NCBI RefSeq assembly: GCF_011044995.1
Contig: NZ_JAAKZW010000030.1
Location: 1 to 49,070, forward strand
DNA: 49,070 bases
Direction of reading: 5' to 3'
From: Streptomyces mesophilus
GTDB taxonomy: Bacteria > Actinomycetota > Actinomycetes > Streptomycetales > Streptomycetaceae
The stretch's first letter is position 1, and each line of letters opens with the position of its first letter. The notes beneath the pieces were generated by a model, which worked only from the letters and a program-made list of their open reading frames with translations, made no database searches and was not told the DNA's origin. A program made the position numbers and the translations under genes. Shown piece after piece: positions 1 to 7,346 of this stretch.

Positions 1-2
1 GG

Positions 3-527
3 CGAGGACGGGGGCGGGGACATCCGCGCGTCTGGCTCGGCGCCCTGCTCGCGCCCACCGGCTGGTGCGCGTACGTGCTCTGGGTCGGGTGGCGCGAGGG
101 CGACCTGCTCGGCGGGTACTTCGGGGTGCAGGACGGCTGGGGTTCGCGCTTCGACCTCGGGCTCGCGTCCCTGCGCTTCACGCGGCACATGCTGGTCGAC
201 GGGGAACGCTTCGTGTTCCCGATGGCGCTGGTGATCGCGGCCGCCGCCGTACTGCTCTTCGCGCTGCTCGTCGCGGACCGGGCGCCGCTCGCTCTGATCG
301 TCTACAGCGGCGTGCTGCTCCTGATCGTGCTCGGCGGCTCGGGCTTCTTCGAGTCCAAGGCCCGTTTCCTGCTGCCCGCGTTCCCGCTCCTGATCCCGCT
401 CGCGCGCGCCCTGGCCCGTACGGCGAAAGCCCGGCCCTGGCACGCGACCGTGGTGGTCGCGGCCCTGGCCGGGCTCTCCCTCGGCTATGGGGCGTATCTC
501 GTGGCCGTGGCCCGGATGCCGCTCTAG
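3..527 (+). CDS. Polytopic membrane protein, C-terminal part (possible PIG-V-like mannosyltransferase)
   Basis: Open from the left edge of the window, so the N-terminus is missing. About 174 residues are visible. They include several hydrophobic segments (around 235-345 and 430-520) separated by a short loop with the sequence ESKARFLLPAFPLLIP. A Lys/Arg-Phe-Leu-Leu-Pro-Ala-Phe-Pro pattern like this is typical of the last loop of GT-C/PIG-V-like glycosyltransferases and other actinobacterial membrane proteins of that shape. The catalytic N-terminal loop lies outside the window, so enzymatic function cannot be confirmed. The stop (TAG, 525-527) lies 21 bp before the end of the convergent YbjN gene. 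Membrane protein: confident. Mannosyltransferase: a guess. Confidence 0.6.
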   Translation, partial: RGRGRGHPRVWLGALLAPTGWCAYVLWVGWREGDLLGGYFGVQDGWGSRFDLGLASLRFTRHMLVDGERFVFPMALVIAAAAVLLFALLVADRAPLALIVYSGVLLLIVLGGSGFFESKARFLLPAFPLLIPLARALARTAKARPWHATVVVAALAGLSLGYGAYLVAVARMPL

Positions 528-548
528 CCGACTGCTCGCCGCGGGCAG

Positions 549-1088
549 CTACTCGTCTTCGGGCTTCTCCGCCGAGTCGACTTCCTCGACCAGGCCGAGG
601 TGCTCGACCAGCCAGCGGTCGAACTCGATCGCGGCGCGCACCCAGCTGACCGTGGACGACACGAAGTGCTCGAGGAGCACACCGGTGCCGATCAGGGTCT
701 GGGCCTCACCGATGAGGCGGAGGGTGGCGGTGCCGTCCTCGTCCTCGTGGGTGTGGCTGTAGACCTTGGGCCACAGGGTGCGGCGGTTCCAGTCGTCGAT
801 CGCGTCGAGGATCTGGGTCTTGGACTCGATGGGGTGCGGACGGTCGTAGAACGTACGCACGGAGAAGACGGCCTGGTCGCCTTCGCCGCGGAACATGAAG
901 TACGTACGGAACTCCTCCCACGGCGCGACGAGGTCACCCTCTTCGTCCACGCCGTGCTTGAGCTCCATCTGGTCCAGAAGCTGCTTGACGAGGTCCTGGT
1001 CCGGGACGACGGCGCCCGCCGGTCCTTGGCCCTGCTGCGGCTCGGGCTGGCCCCCGAAGTTCGGAATCGAGGACGGGTCGATGCTCAC
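549..1088 (-). CDS. YbjN domain-containing protein
   Basis: Encodes 179 residues from a GTG at 1088-1086, preceded by a GAAGGGAAA ribosome binding site. The frame stays open upstream to about 1406, but that extension is arginine/proline-rich and not protein-like. The body has features of the YbjN family (type III secretion chaperone-like fold): a leading helix with VKQLLDQMELKHG, a central strand segment with WEEFRTYFMFRGEGDQAVF, then a C-terminal helix with VLLEHFVSSTVSWVRAAIEFDRWLVEHLG. The N-terminal 25 residues are low-complexity (P/Q/G). The C-terminus is acidic. In actinobacteria these are soluble proteins of unknown biochemical role, sometimes called sensory-transduction regulators. 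It stands alone, convergent with the membrane protein on its left. Confidence 0.8.
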   Translation of the reverse strand: MSIDPSSIPNFGGQPEPQQGQGPAGAVVPDQDLVKQLLDQMELKHGVDEEGDLVAPWEEFRTYFMFRGEGDQAVFSVRTFYDRPHPIESKTQILDAIDDWNRRTLWPKVYSHTHEDEDGTATLRLIGEAQTLIGTGVLLEHFVSSTVSWVRAAIEFDRWLVEHLGLVEEVDSAEKPEDE

Positions 1089-1203
1089 CGTGTATTTCCC
1101 TTCGTACGGATTGGCCCATCCTCTCCCATGCCGGGCGGGGCTTGTAAAGGCCCGCCCCGGGCGGGTCCGGGGGTTCCGCTGCGGGCTGACATGATCTGGC
1201 CGT

Positions 1204-1713
1204 ATGGGGGTGGCGATGCGTCGTGCCGGGTGGGTGATCTGGGGGGCGTGCGGGGTTTTCGCTCTGTGCGTGGCGGGTTTTTTCGTGTGGTTTCTCGCGG
1301 AGGCCGCGCGGGAGGTGGACAAGGCGCAGGAAGATCCGTTCCGTACCACGTCGAAGATCAGCTGCGGCAAGGCGCTGACCTGGGCGCATGGCCGACTGCC
1401 GGACAAAGCGCGCGATCAGGACTGCGAGTACGCGGACTGGATGGACGACCTCGCGTCGGGCACCTTCCGGATGGAACGCGCGGAGGTCGACGCGTGGATA
1501 CGGGATTCCTGGCCCGCCGCGGAGCCCGGACCGTCCTGCACCGATGCCGACCGCTGCGTGCACGTCGAGTTCGTCACAGCGGACGGTGTGCCCGCCGAGG
1601 GGTACGCCTCGCCCACGCCGGACGACGTGGTGCAGCCGGTGGCGCTCACGATCGAGGTGGTCCACGAGGACGGCAAGACCTCGCTCGTACGGTTCAGGGC
1701 CTGGACGTCGTGA
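1204..1713 (+). CDS. Small membrane-anchored or secreted hypothetical protein
   Basis: Encodes 169 residues. One N-terminal hydrophobic helix (about residues 9-31, rich in Ala, Val, Phe and Trp) follows two arginines, so it is either a signal anchor or an uncleaved signal peptide. The remaining ~135 residues are hydrophilic and presumably outside the cell. They hold four cysteines (in ISCGKAL, QDCEYAD, PSCTDAD and RCVHV) that could form two disulfides. I do not recognise a family. The ATG at 1204 lacks a clear ribosome site. The ATG at 1216 sits just after GGGGGTGG and is a good alternative that would shorten the protein by four residues. It is convergent with clpB, with a strong hairpin between them. 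Confidence 0.6.
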   Translation: MGVAMRRAGWVIWGACGVFALCVAGFFVWFLAEAAREVDKAQEDPFRTTSKISCGKALTWAHGRLPDKARDQDCEYADWMDDLASGTFRMERAEVDAWIRDSWPAAEPGPSCTDADRCVHVEFVTADGVPAEGYASPTPDDVVQPVALTIEVVHEDGKTSLVRFRAWTS

Positions 1714-1715
1714 CG

Positions 1716-1756
1716 GTGGTGGCCGCCCCGGGCGCGCTGCCCGGACCGGCCACCAC
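1716..1756. terminator. Hairpin between convergent genes (bidirectional terminator)
   Basis: A 10-bp stem, GTGGTGGCCG (1716-1725) against CGGCCACCAC (1747-1756), with a second inner stem (CCCGGGC/GCCCGG). It has no U-tract, as is usual in Streptomyces. It lies between the stop codons of the small membrane protein and clpB. Confidence 0.65.
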
Positions 1757-1770
1757 TGTCCGTAAGGCGC

Positions 1771-4356
1771 TTACTGCGCCGGCCCCACAAGCAGCCCGTC
1801 ACCCGCGAGGTCCACCCGCACCGTGTCCCCGTCCTTGACCTCGCCCGCGAGGATCTCCTTCGCGAGGCGGTCGCCGATCGCGGTCTGGATGAGGCGGCGC
1901 AGCGGACGCGCGCCGTACGCCGGGTCGTTGCCCTCTTCGGCCAGCCACGCGAGCGCGGCGGGCGTGACGTCGAGCGTGAGCTGCCGCTCGGCCAGGCGCT
2001 TGGCCAGGCGGCCGATCTGCAGTTCGGCGATATGCGCGAGCTCGTCCTTGGTCAGGGCCGAGAAGACGACGAGATCGTCGAGCCGGTTCAGGAACTCCGG
2101 CTTGAAGGAGGACCGTACGACCTCGAGGACCTGCTGCTTCTTCTCTTCCTCGCTCGTCGTCGGCTCGACCAGGTACTGGCTGCCGAGGTTCGAGGTGAGC
2201 ACCAGGATCGTGTTGCGGAAGTCGACCGTGCGGCCCTGCCCGTCGGTCAGGCGCCCGTCGTCGAGCACCTGGAGCAGGACGTCGAAGACCTCCGGATGCG
2301 CCTTCTCGACTTCGTCGAGCAGCACGACGGAGTACGGACGCCGGCGTACCGCTTCCGTCAGCTGTCCGCCCTCCTCGTATCCGACGTAGCCGGGAGGCGC
2401 ACCCACGAGCCGGGCGACGCTGTGCTTCTCCCCGTACTCCGACATGTCGATACGGACCATCGCCCGCTCGTCGTCGAAGAGGAAGTCCGCCAGCGCCTTC
2501 GCCAGCTCGGTCTTGCCGACACCGGTCGGGCCGAGGAACAGGAACGATCCGGTGGGGCGGTCGGGGTCGGCGATTCCGGCGCGGGTGCGGCGTACGGCGT
2601 CGGAGACCGCCTGGACGGCCTCGCTCTGGCCGATCAGCCGCTTGCCCAGCTCCTGTTCCATGCGCAGGAGCTTCTGCGTCTCGCCTTCGAGGAGGCGCCC
2701 GGCCGGGATGCCGGTCCAGGAGCCGACCACGTCCGCGATGTCGTCGGGGCCGACCTCCTCCTTGACCATGGTGTCCTTGGTGACCTCCTGCTCGGCCTCG
2801 GAGGCCTCGGCCAACTCCCGCTCCAGGGCGGGGATCTCGCCGTACAGGAGCTTGCTCGCGGTGTCGAAGTCGCCGTCGCGCTGGGCGCGTTCGGCCTGGC
2901 CGCGCAGGGCGTCCAGCTTCTCCTTGAGCTCACCGACGCGGTTGAGGGAGGTCTTCTCCTTCTCCCAGCGCGCGGTCAGGCCCCGCAGCTCCTCCTCCTT
3001 GTCGGCGAGGTCGCGGCGCAGCTTTTCGAGGCGCTGCCGGGAGGCGGGGTCCGTCTCCTTGTCGAGCGCCAGCTCCTCCATCCTGAACCGGTCGACAGCG
3101 CGCTGGAGTTCGTCGATCTCGACGGGCGAGGAGTCGATCTCCATACGGAGCCGGGACGCGGCCTCGTCGACGAGGTCGATGGCCTTGTCGGGCAGGAAGC
3201 GCGAGGTGATGTAGCGGTCGGAGAGGGCGGCCGCGGCCACCAGCGAGGCGTCCGCGATGACGACCTTGTGATGGGCCTCGTAACGCCCCTTGAGTCCGCG
3301 CAGGATCGCGATGGTGTCCTCGACGGACGGCTCGGCGACCAGGACCTGCTGGAAACGGCGCTCCAGGGCGGGGTCCTTCTCGATGCGCTCGCGGTACTCG
3401 TCGAGGGTCGTGGCACCGACCATGCGCAGCTCGCCGCGGGCGAGCATCGGCTTGAGCATGTTGCCCGCGTCCATCGCGGAGTCGCCGCCGGCGCCCGCGC
3501 CCACGACGGTGTGCAACTCGTCGATGAACGTGATGACCTGGCCGTCGCTCTCCTTGATCTCGGAGAGGACGGTCTTCAGCCGCTCCTCGAACTCACCGCG
3601 GTACTTGGCGCCCGCCACCATCGCACTCAGGTCGAGCGAGACGAGCCGCTTGTCGCGCAGGCTCTCGGGGACGTCGCCCTTCACGATGCGCTGGGCGAGG
3701 CCCTCGACGACGGCGGTCTTGCCGACGCCGGGCTCGCCGATGAGCACGGGGTTGTTCTTGGTACGGCGGCTCAGGACCTGCACCACGCGGCGGATCTCCT
3801 GGTCCCGGCCGATGACCGGGTCGAGCTTGCCCTCGCGCGCGGCGGCGGTGAAGTCGGTCCCGAACTTCTCCAGTGCCTTGTACGAGCCTTCGGGATCAGC
3901 TGTGGTCACGCGGCGCGCACCCCTCGTCTTCTGAAAAGCGTCGAGCAGGCGCTTGGCAGTGGCGCCCTCCTTGGACAGTACGGCCCCGGTCTGACCGCCC
4001 TTGTCGGCGATCCCGATCAGCAGGTGCTCGGTCGACAGGTACTCGTCGTCCAGCTCCTTGGCCTGCTTCGCGGCCTCCGCGACCACGGCGAGCATGTCGC
4101 GGTCGGGCTGCGGCGGCGAGACCGTCGAACCGGTCACGCTGGGCAGGGCGCTCAGCACGCGCTCGGCCCCGTTCCGTACGGCGACCTGGTCGGCGTCGAC
4201 GGCCGCGAGCAGGTCGGTGATGTTCTCGTTGTCCTGACCCTCGAGGAGTGCGAGCAGCAAGTGCGCAGGGGTCAGATCGGGGTGCCCGGCGGACACGGCG
4301 CGGCTGGTGGCCGCATTGATCGCGTCCCGGCTCCTGTTGGTCAGCTCGGCATCCAC
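1771..4356 (-). CDS. clpB: ATP-dependent disaggregase ClpB
   Basis: 861 residues, the normal ClpB length. It is the hexameric AAA+ unfoldase that, with DnaK/DnaJ/GrpE, pulls polypeptides out of aggregates after heat shock. Order of parts: Clp N-terminal double repeat (residues 1-~150), first AAA+ module with Walker A GEPGVGKT (207-214) and Walker B FIDE (277-280), the ClpB-specific coiled-coil middle domain (about 405-530), second AAA+ module with Walker A GPTGVGKT (609-616) and Walker [12 protein letters not shown], and the C-terminal D2 small domain. There is no IGF/IGL ClpP-binding loop, consistent with ClpB rather than ClpA/C. The GTG/ATG start region follows a GGAGGAACC ribosome site. 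A HAIR operator lies about 73 bp upstream, indicating repression by HspR, whose gene is also in this window. Confidence 0.98.
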   Translation of the reverse strand: MDAELTNRSRDAINAATSRAVSAGHPDLTPAHLLLALLEGQDNENITDLLAAVDADQVAVRNGAERVLSALPSVTGSTVSPPQPDRDMLAVVAEAAKQAKELDDEYLSTEHLLIGIADKGGQTGAVLSKEGATAKRLLDAFQKTRGARRVTTADPEGSYKALEKFGTDFTAAAREGKLDPVIGRDQEIRRVVQVLSRRTKNNPVLIGEPGVGKTAVVEGLAQRIVKGDVPESLRDKRLVSLDLSAMVAGAKYRGEFEERLKTVLSEIKESDGQVITFIDELHTVVGAGAGGDSAMDAGNMLKPMLARGELRMVGATTLDEYRERIEKDPALERRFQQVLVAEPSVEDTIAILRGLKGRYEAHHKVVIADASLVAAAALSDRYITSRFLPDKAIDLVDEAASRLRMEIDSSPVEIDELQRAVDRFRMEELALDKETDPASRQRLEKLRRDLADKEEELRGLTARWEKEKTSLNRVGELKEKLDALRGQAERAQRDGDFDTASKLLYGEIPALERELAEASEAEQEVTKDTMVKEEVGPDDIADVVGSWTGIPAGRLLEGETQKLLRMEQELGKRLIGQSEAVQAVSDAVRRTRAGIADPDRPTGSFLFLGPTGVGKTELAKALADFLFDDERAMVRIDMSEYGEKHSVARLVGAPPGYVGYEEGGQLTEAVRRRPYSVVLLDEVEKAHPEVFDVLLQVLDDGRLTDGQGRTVDFRNTILVLTSNLGSQYLVEPTTSEEEKKQQVLEVVRSSFKPEFLNRLDDLVVFSALTKDELAHIAELQIGRLAKRLAERQLTLDVTPAALAWLAEEGNDPAYGARPLRRLIQTAIGDRLAKEILAGEVKDGDTVRVDLAGDGLLVGPAQ

Positions 4357-4428
4357 GTGTGGGGTTCCTCCTGGTGCGTCTGGTCTCTGTCTCCGGGGTC
4401 GGACTCTGACTCATCCAACGTACACAAA

Positions 4429-4449
4429 GTTGAGTCTATTCCGCTCAAG
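4429..4449. promoter_or_regulatory. HAIR operator (HspR-binding inverted repeat) of clpB
   Basis: GTTGAGT-N7-GCTCAAG matches the HspR-associated inverted repeat consensus CTTGAGT-N7-ACTCAAG with one mismatch in each arm. It lies upstream of clpB and matches the two HAIRs in front of dnaK. HspR (12,688-13,134) is the expected repressor, with DnaK known as its co-repressor in Streptomyces. Confidence 0.9.
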
Positions 4450-4552
4450 GTGAGGGCGGAAGGCCGGGTGGGGCCCGGGTGAGGCCCGCTGGGGCCCGTG
4501 ACGGGGCACCCGGAGGCCGGTGGGTCATGCCCATGCCTTAAGTTCCCGATTC

Positions 4553-4957
4553 ATGGCCATCGATCCGCGGAACCCCGACGCCGCCTATCTCAGCTTCTGG
4601 CGCGAGCGGCACATGTGCACCCTGACGACGCTCCGCCCCGACGGCACCCCGCACGTGGTGCCGGTCGGCGTGACGTACGACCCGGACGCCGGGGTGGCCC
4701 GTGTGATCACCAACAAGTCCAGCGCCAAGGTCGGCAACATCCTCGCGGCGGGCCCGGCCGGGGCGCGGGTGGCGCTGTGCCAGGTGGACGGCGGCCGCTG
4801 GGCCACGCTGGAGGGCATCGCGTACATCCGCACCGACGCGGAGCGGATAGCGGACGCGGTCCAGCGCTACGCGGAGCGCTACACCCGGACCCCGGCACCG
4901 AACCCGGACCGGGTCCTCATCGAGGTGTCCCTGTCACGGGCGATGGGGCGGGCCTGA
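4553..4957 (+). CDS. PPOX-class FMN/F420-dependent oxidoreductase family protein
   Basis: 134 residues, a typical size for the split-barrel flavin-binding fold (pyridoxamine 5'-phosphate oxidase-like). The visible pattern is characteristic of the F420- or FMN-binding subgroup: WRERHMCTLTTLRPDGTPHVVPVG (first barrel strands), then VITNKSSAKVGNI (phosphate-binding Lys/Ser), and a C-terminal strand with RVLIEVSLSRA. Such actinobacterial proteins reduce unknown substrates with F420 or bind flavin or haem; the substrate cannot be read from sequence. The ATG at 4553 was preferred over an in-frame GTG at 4520 because MAIDPRNPDAAYLSFW matches the usual N-terminus. It is followed after 2 nt by the methyltransferase gene, so the two are probably co-translated. 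Confidence 0.85.
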   Translation: MAIDPRNPDAAYLSFWRERHMCTLTTLRPDGTPHVVPVGVTYDPDAGVARVITNKSSAKVGNILAAGPAGARVALCQVDGGRWATLEGIAYIRTDAERIADAVQRYAERYTRTPAPNPDRVLIEVSLSRAMGRA

Positions 4958-4959
4958 CG

Positions 4960-5550
4960 GTGGGGGCTCGCCCGGGGCCGCCGACGACGCGGCGCCCCGT
5001 CCCGGAGCGGGTGGCGGCGGCCGAGCGTTTCGCGGCGGCGTCCGGCTTCGCGATGAGCTGCACACGCGAGGTCGGCCGCCTGCTCGCCTCGGCCGCCGCG
5101 GCGAAGCCGCAGGGGGTCGTCGCCGAGAGCGGCACGGGCGCGGGCGTGGGGACGGCGTGGCTGCACAGCGGTCTTGGCGCGCAGGCGCGGCTGGTCACGG
5201 TGGAGCACGACATGGCCCTGGCCGTCCACGCGTCCGACGCCTTCGCGGACGACCCGAACGTGACGGTCCTCGCCGGTGACTGGCGCCTGCTCGGCCCGCA
5301 CGCGCCGTTCGACGTCTTCTTCTGCGACGGCGGCGGCAAACGGGACGACCCCGACCTCGTCGTCGACCTGCTGGCCCCGGGCGGCATCCTGATCCTCGAC
5401 GACTTCACGCCCTCCACGGACTGGCCGCCGCACTTCGAGGGCGAGACGGACGAGCTGCGCCTCTTCTACCTGACCCACCCGGCACTCACCACAACCGAGA
5501 TCCTGACCACTGCGTACGCGTCGACGGTCATGGCCGTACGGCGGGACTGA
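4960..5550 (+). CDS. Class I SAM-dependent methyltransferase (O-methyltransferase-like)
   Basis: 196 residues from a GTG at 4960 that follows the upstream stop codon by 2 nt. Rossmann-type methyltransferase features are visible: motif I as VVAESGTGAGVGTAWLHSGL (SAM-binding Gly-rich loop, preceded by a helix with CTREVGRLLAS), an acidic end of strand 2 in LVTVEHD, motif IV as FDVFFCDGGG, and LLAPGGILILDDF, in which the Asp pair resembles the metal-binding DD of catechol-type O-methyltransferases. The substrate is unknown. Pairing with the PPOX protein suggests a two-gene operon, presumably conserved in Streptomyces. Confidence 0.8.
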   Translation: MGARPGPPTTRRPVPERVAAAERFAAASGFAMSCTREVGRLLASAAAAKPQGVVAESGTGAGVGTAWLHSGLGAQARLVTVEHDMALAVHASDAFADDPNVTVLAGDWRLLGPHAPFDVFFCDGGGKRDDPDLVVDLLAPGGILILDDFTPSTDWPPHFEGETDELRLFYLTHPALTTTEILTTAYASTVMAVRRD

Positions 5551-5601
5551 AGCCGGCCGCGGACGCGAGGCGGCAACACCGCTGCACGCGAGGCAAAAAC
5601 A

Positions 5602-5641
5602 CAGCGGCGCCACCGTGTTCAGGTCCACGGTGACGCCGCTG
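5602..5641. terminator. Strong hairpin between convergent transcripts
   Basis: A 16-bp stem with one mismatch (arms 5602-5617 and 5626-5641) and an 8-nt loop, located between the methyltransferase stop and the end of the convergent Rieske-like gene. Likely a bidirectional terminator. Confidence 0.75.
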
Positions 5642-5684
5642 CGGGGGGAAGCGCCTGAGCGATGTTTGACGACGGGGGATCGCG

Positions 5685-6008
5685 TCAGGCACTGCGGGGG
5701 GTGGCGGAAATTGGTTCGGGTTCGACCAGTTGGTGGTCGCGCTGATCGAGATTGACGAAGATCATTCCGTAGCGCACCGCACACCGCACGGGCTGCGGCG
5801 CGCCACGGGGCCGGCGCAAGCACCGGTAGGCCCGGACGTCGTCGTCCTCGTCGTCGCGCACGACCACCACGGGTTCGCCGAACAGGGTGACCATCAGCGA
5901 GTCGCCAGGGCGGGGGATGGCCGTGACGAGATCGATGAAGTGCCAGCCCGAGCGGTAGGCGGTGGCCATTTCGCGTCGGAAGGTTCTGTCGTCGGGCGGG
6001 GTTGTCAC
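5685..6008 (-). CDS. Small degenerate Rieske-like protein, translationally coupled to the repeat peptide
   Basis: 107 residues. The start was chosen as the GTG at 6008-6006 because it overlaps the TGA of the peptide gene (GTGA, 4-nt overlap). The central part, SGWHFIDLVTAIPRPGDSLM through VVVVRDDEDDDVRAYRC, resembles the N-terminal Rieske domain of ring-hydroxylating oxygenases (Trp, then PGD, then vvvRd-G-vrAf-C). The later YGMIFVNLD resembles the strand that follows the cluster. The cluster-binding motifs are broken: CLRRPRGA stands where CxHRGA is expected, and there is no C-x-x-H partner, so a normal [2Fe-2S] centre is unlikely. The function is unknown. Gene order suggests a role with the peptide (carrier, maturation partner or immunity). 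This is inference. Confidence 0.7.
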   Translation of the reverse strand: MTTPPDDRTFRREMATAYRSGWHFIDLVTAIPRPGDSLMVTLFGEPVVVVRDDEDDDVRAYRCLRRPRGAPQPVRCAVRYGMIFVNLDQRDHQLVEPEPISATPRSA

Positions 6009-6214
6009 GCGCGCCCGCTCGGGGAGGCGGAGCCCCACGTCGGCTCACCCGCGAGCACACTGCCTGCAGGCGCGCTGCCCCACGTCGGTTCGCCGACGGC
6101 GGCGTTGCCCGCGGGAGCGCTGCCCCACGTCGGCTCACCATTGGCGACAAGCACACCGAGGGCGGCTGCCGCCGCGATGGCCAGAGCGCTGAGTGCACGA
6201 ACCATCCTGGTCAT
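6005..6214 (-). CDS. Secreted repeat peptide with three GEPTWGSA units (candidate signal/precursor peptide)
   Basis: 69 residues from ATG 6214, eight bases after a GGTGGAG ribosome site. Residues 1-24 form a classical signal peptide (MTRMVR, then an Ala/Leu core, probable cleavage near VLVA/N). The mature ~45 residues consist of three near-identical 15-residue units: GEPTWGSAPAG at 26-36 and 41-51, and GEPTWGSAS at 56-64, joined by NAAV and SVLA. Each unit contains one Trp; there are no Cys. Three identical cores with small linkers are what a multi-copy precursor cleaved into identical short peptides would look like. It shares an operon with the Rieske-like gene and is divergent from a LuxR-HTH regulator gene. 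No known family is claimed. Confidence 0.75.
   Translation of the reverse strand: MTRMVRALSALAIAAAAALGVLVANGEPTWGSAPAGNAAVGEPTWGSAPAGSVLAGEPTWGSASPSGRA
6033..6140 (-). repeat. 45-bp tandem repeats inside the peptide gene (2.4 copies)
   Basis: Copies begin at 6033, 6078 and 6123 (exact 45-bp spacing). The block CCCCACGTCGG is identical in all three, with mostly synonymous or linker differences elsewhere. It encodes the three GEPTWGSA units. Confidence 0.9.
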
Positions 6215-6344
6215 GGCCGTTTCTCCACCTCGTTTGATCAAACTCCTTGACTCCTGCGTTTAAGACGATGGCTCAGACAGAACCCTTCCACCAGCAGATA
6301 CAGGCATCATGTTCCTGTAATTCAGGACCCTGAGGGGGGTGGAA
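6215..6344. promoter_or_regulatory. Divergent promoter region with palindromes between peptide gene and regulator
   Basis: 130 bp separates the peptide ATG from the regulator ATG. It is noticeably more AT-rich than its surroundings. It contains a perfect 10-bp palindrome TTTGATCAAA (6233-6242) directly upstream of the peptide ribosome site, and an inverted repeat TCCTG-TAATT-CAGGA (6313-6327) just before the regulator ribosome site. Either could be an operator for the adjacent regulators. Promoter hexamers could not be assigned with confidence. Confidence 0.5.
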
Positions 6345-7346
6345 ATGACGCTAAAGCGGGACGATTCAGGAAGGCATGGGAGCGAAGAAGAGCCGTGCAC
6401 CGGTGCCGATCTGTGCACCAATGGCAAAGACCTGTACGCCCAGGCACTGCGTGCGGGGCGCATCAGGCGATCTGCTGTGCAACATGTGCCATGCCTGCTT
6501 CGTCTGGCGCTGTTGCGCCCCGATTCCGAGGACACTGAATGGCTCTGGCCGGTTCCCCCGTCGGTCGCACTGAACCAGCTGATTCACCCGCTGGAACGGG
6601 AGATCCACAAGCGTAGAGAGCAAGCCAGCTCCCTCGCCGACGCGTTCGAGCCATTTATGACGATCACCACGCCGGCACCGACGGCAGATCACTCGATCAC
6701 GGTGCTCGACGGGTTCACGGCCATCAACGCCGCGCTCGACCGTGCGATGGACGAGTGCACCGAGGAACTGCTCGCCATACAGCCCGGAAGCGGACGTACT
6801 CCCGAGGTTCTGGAGGAAGGGCTGCGCCGGGTCGCGCCGCTGATCGAGCGCAAGGTACGCATGCGAACGCTGTACCAGCACACCGCCCGACATCATTCGG
6901 CCACCATCGGATACGTCGAGCGCGTGGGGCCGCACGGACTCGAGGTGCGCACGCTCGAGGAGATCGTCGACCGGTTGATCCTGGTGGACCGCAAGGTGGC
7001 CTTCGTACCCGCCCGGAGCGACCGCCGGGTGGCCCTCGAGCTGCGCCATGAAGGGCTGGTCAGCTATCTGGTCGGAGTGTTCGAGCAGTTCTGGCTGCTC
7101 GGCACCGACTGGGCGGAGGAAGTCCACTACCAGGCCGAACACCACGGCATCACGGGCGTGCAGCGCTCGATAGCCAAGCTTCTCGTGGAGGGCCACGTGG
7201 ACGAGGCCATAGCCCGCCGGCTCGGCATGAACGTCCGCACCTGCCGGTCCCACATCGCCAAGCTCGCCGCCTCCCTCGGCAGCGGCAGCCGGGCTCAACT
7301 CGGCTATCTGATCGCGAAGTCGGGAATCCTGGAACAGGACGCTTAG
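6345..7346 (+). CDS. LuxR-HTH regulator with PLD-like (TrmB-type) sensor region, paralog 1
   Basis: 333 residues from ATG 6345, preceded by GAGGGGGG. N-terminal ~75 residues (GKDLYAQALRAGRI, then CLLRLALLRPDSEDTEWLWP) look like a winged-helix or TrmB-like module. A central region (about 115-240) follows the PLD-like pattern found in TrmB/LuxR hybrids (LLAIQPGSGR, then RVRTLYQHTARH-type strands, VEVRTLEE, FVPARSDRRVALEL). The C-terminus is a LuxR helix-turn-helix (AKLLVEGHVDEAIARRLGMN, then VRTCRSHIAKLAASLG). No phosphoacceptor domain is seen, so the ligand is unknown. It is divergent from the secreted peptide gene and convergent with its paralog, with overlapping stop codons at 7343-7346. The context suggests a peptide-responsive regulator; this is inference. 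Confidence 0.8.
   Translation: MTLKRDDSGRHGSEEEPCTGADLCTNGKDLYAQALRAGRIRRSAVQHVPCLLRLALLRPDSEDTEWLWPVPPSVALNQLIHPLEREIHKRREQASSLADAFEPFMTITTPAPTADHSITVLDGFTAINAALDRAMDECTEELLAIQPGSGRTPEVLEEGLRRVAPLIERKVRMRTLYQHTARHHSATIGYVERVGPHGLEVRTLEEIVDRLILVDRKVAFVPARSDRRVALELRHEGLVSYLVGVFEQFWLLGTDWAEEVHYQAEHHGITGVQRSIAKLLVEGHVDEAIARRLGMNVRTCRSHIAKLAASLGSGSRAQLGYLIAKSGILEQDA

Noticed and set aside
1133..1157. Hairpin upstream of the YbjN gene
   Set aside because: A 9-bp stem with one mismatch is common at this GC content; no link to regulation visible.
2032..4482. Long open frame antisense to clpB
   Set aside because: It mirrors clpB's codon bias; high-GC genes have open antisense frames. The translation is repetitive Val/Leu/Gly/Asp and has no domain.
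6033..6140. CRISPR or non-coding direct repeat
   Set aside because: Repeats are in frame within a peptide gene that has a good ribosome site and signal peptide.
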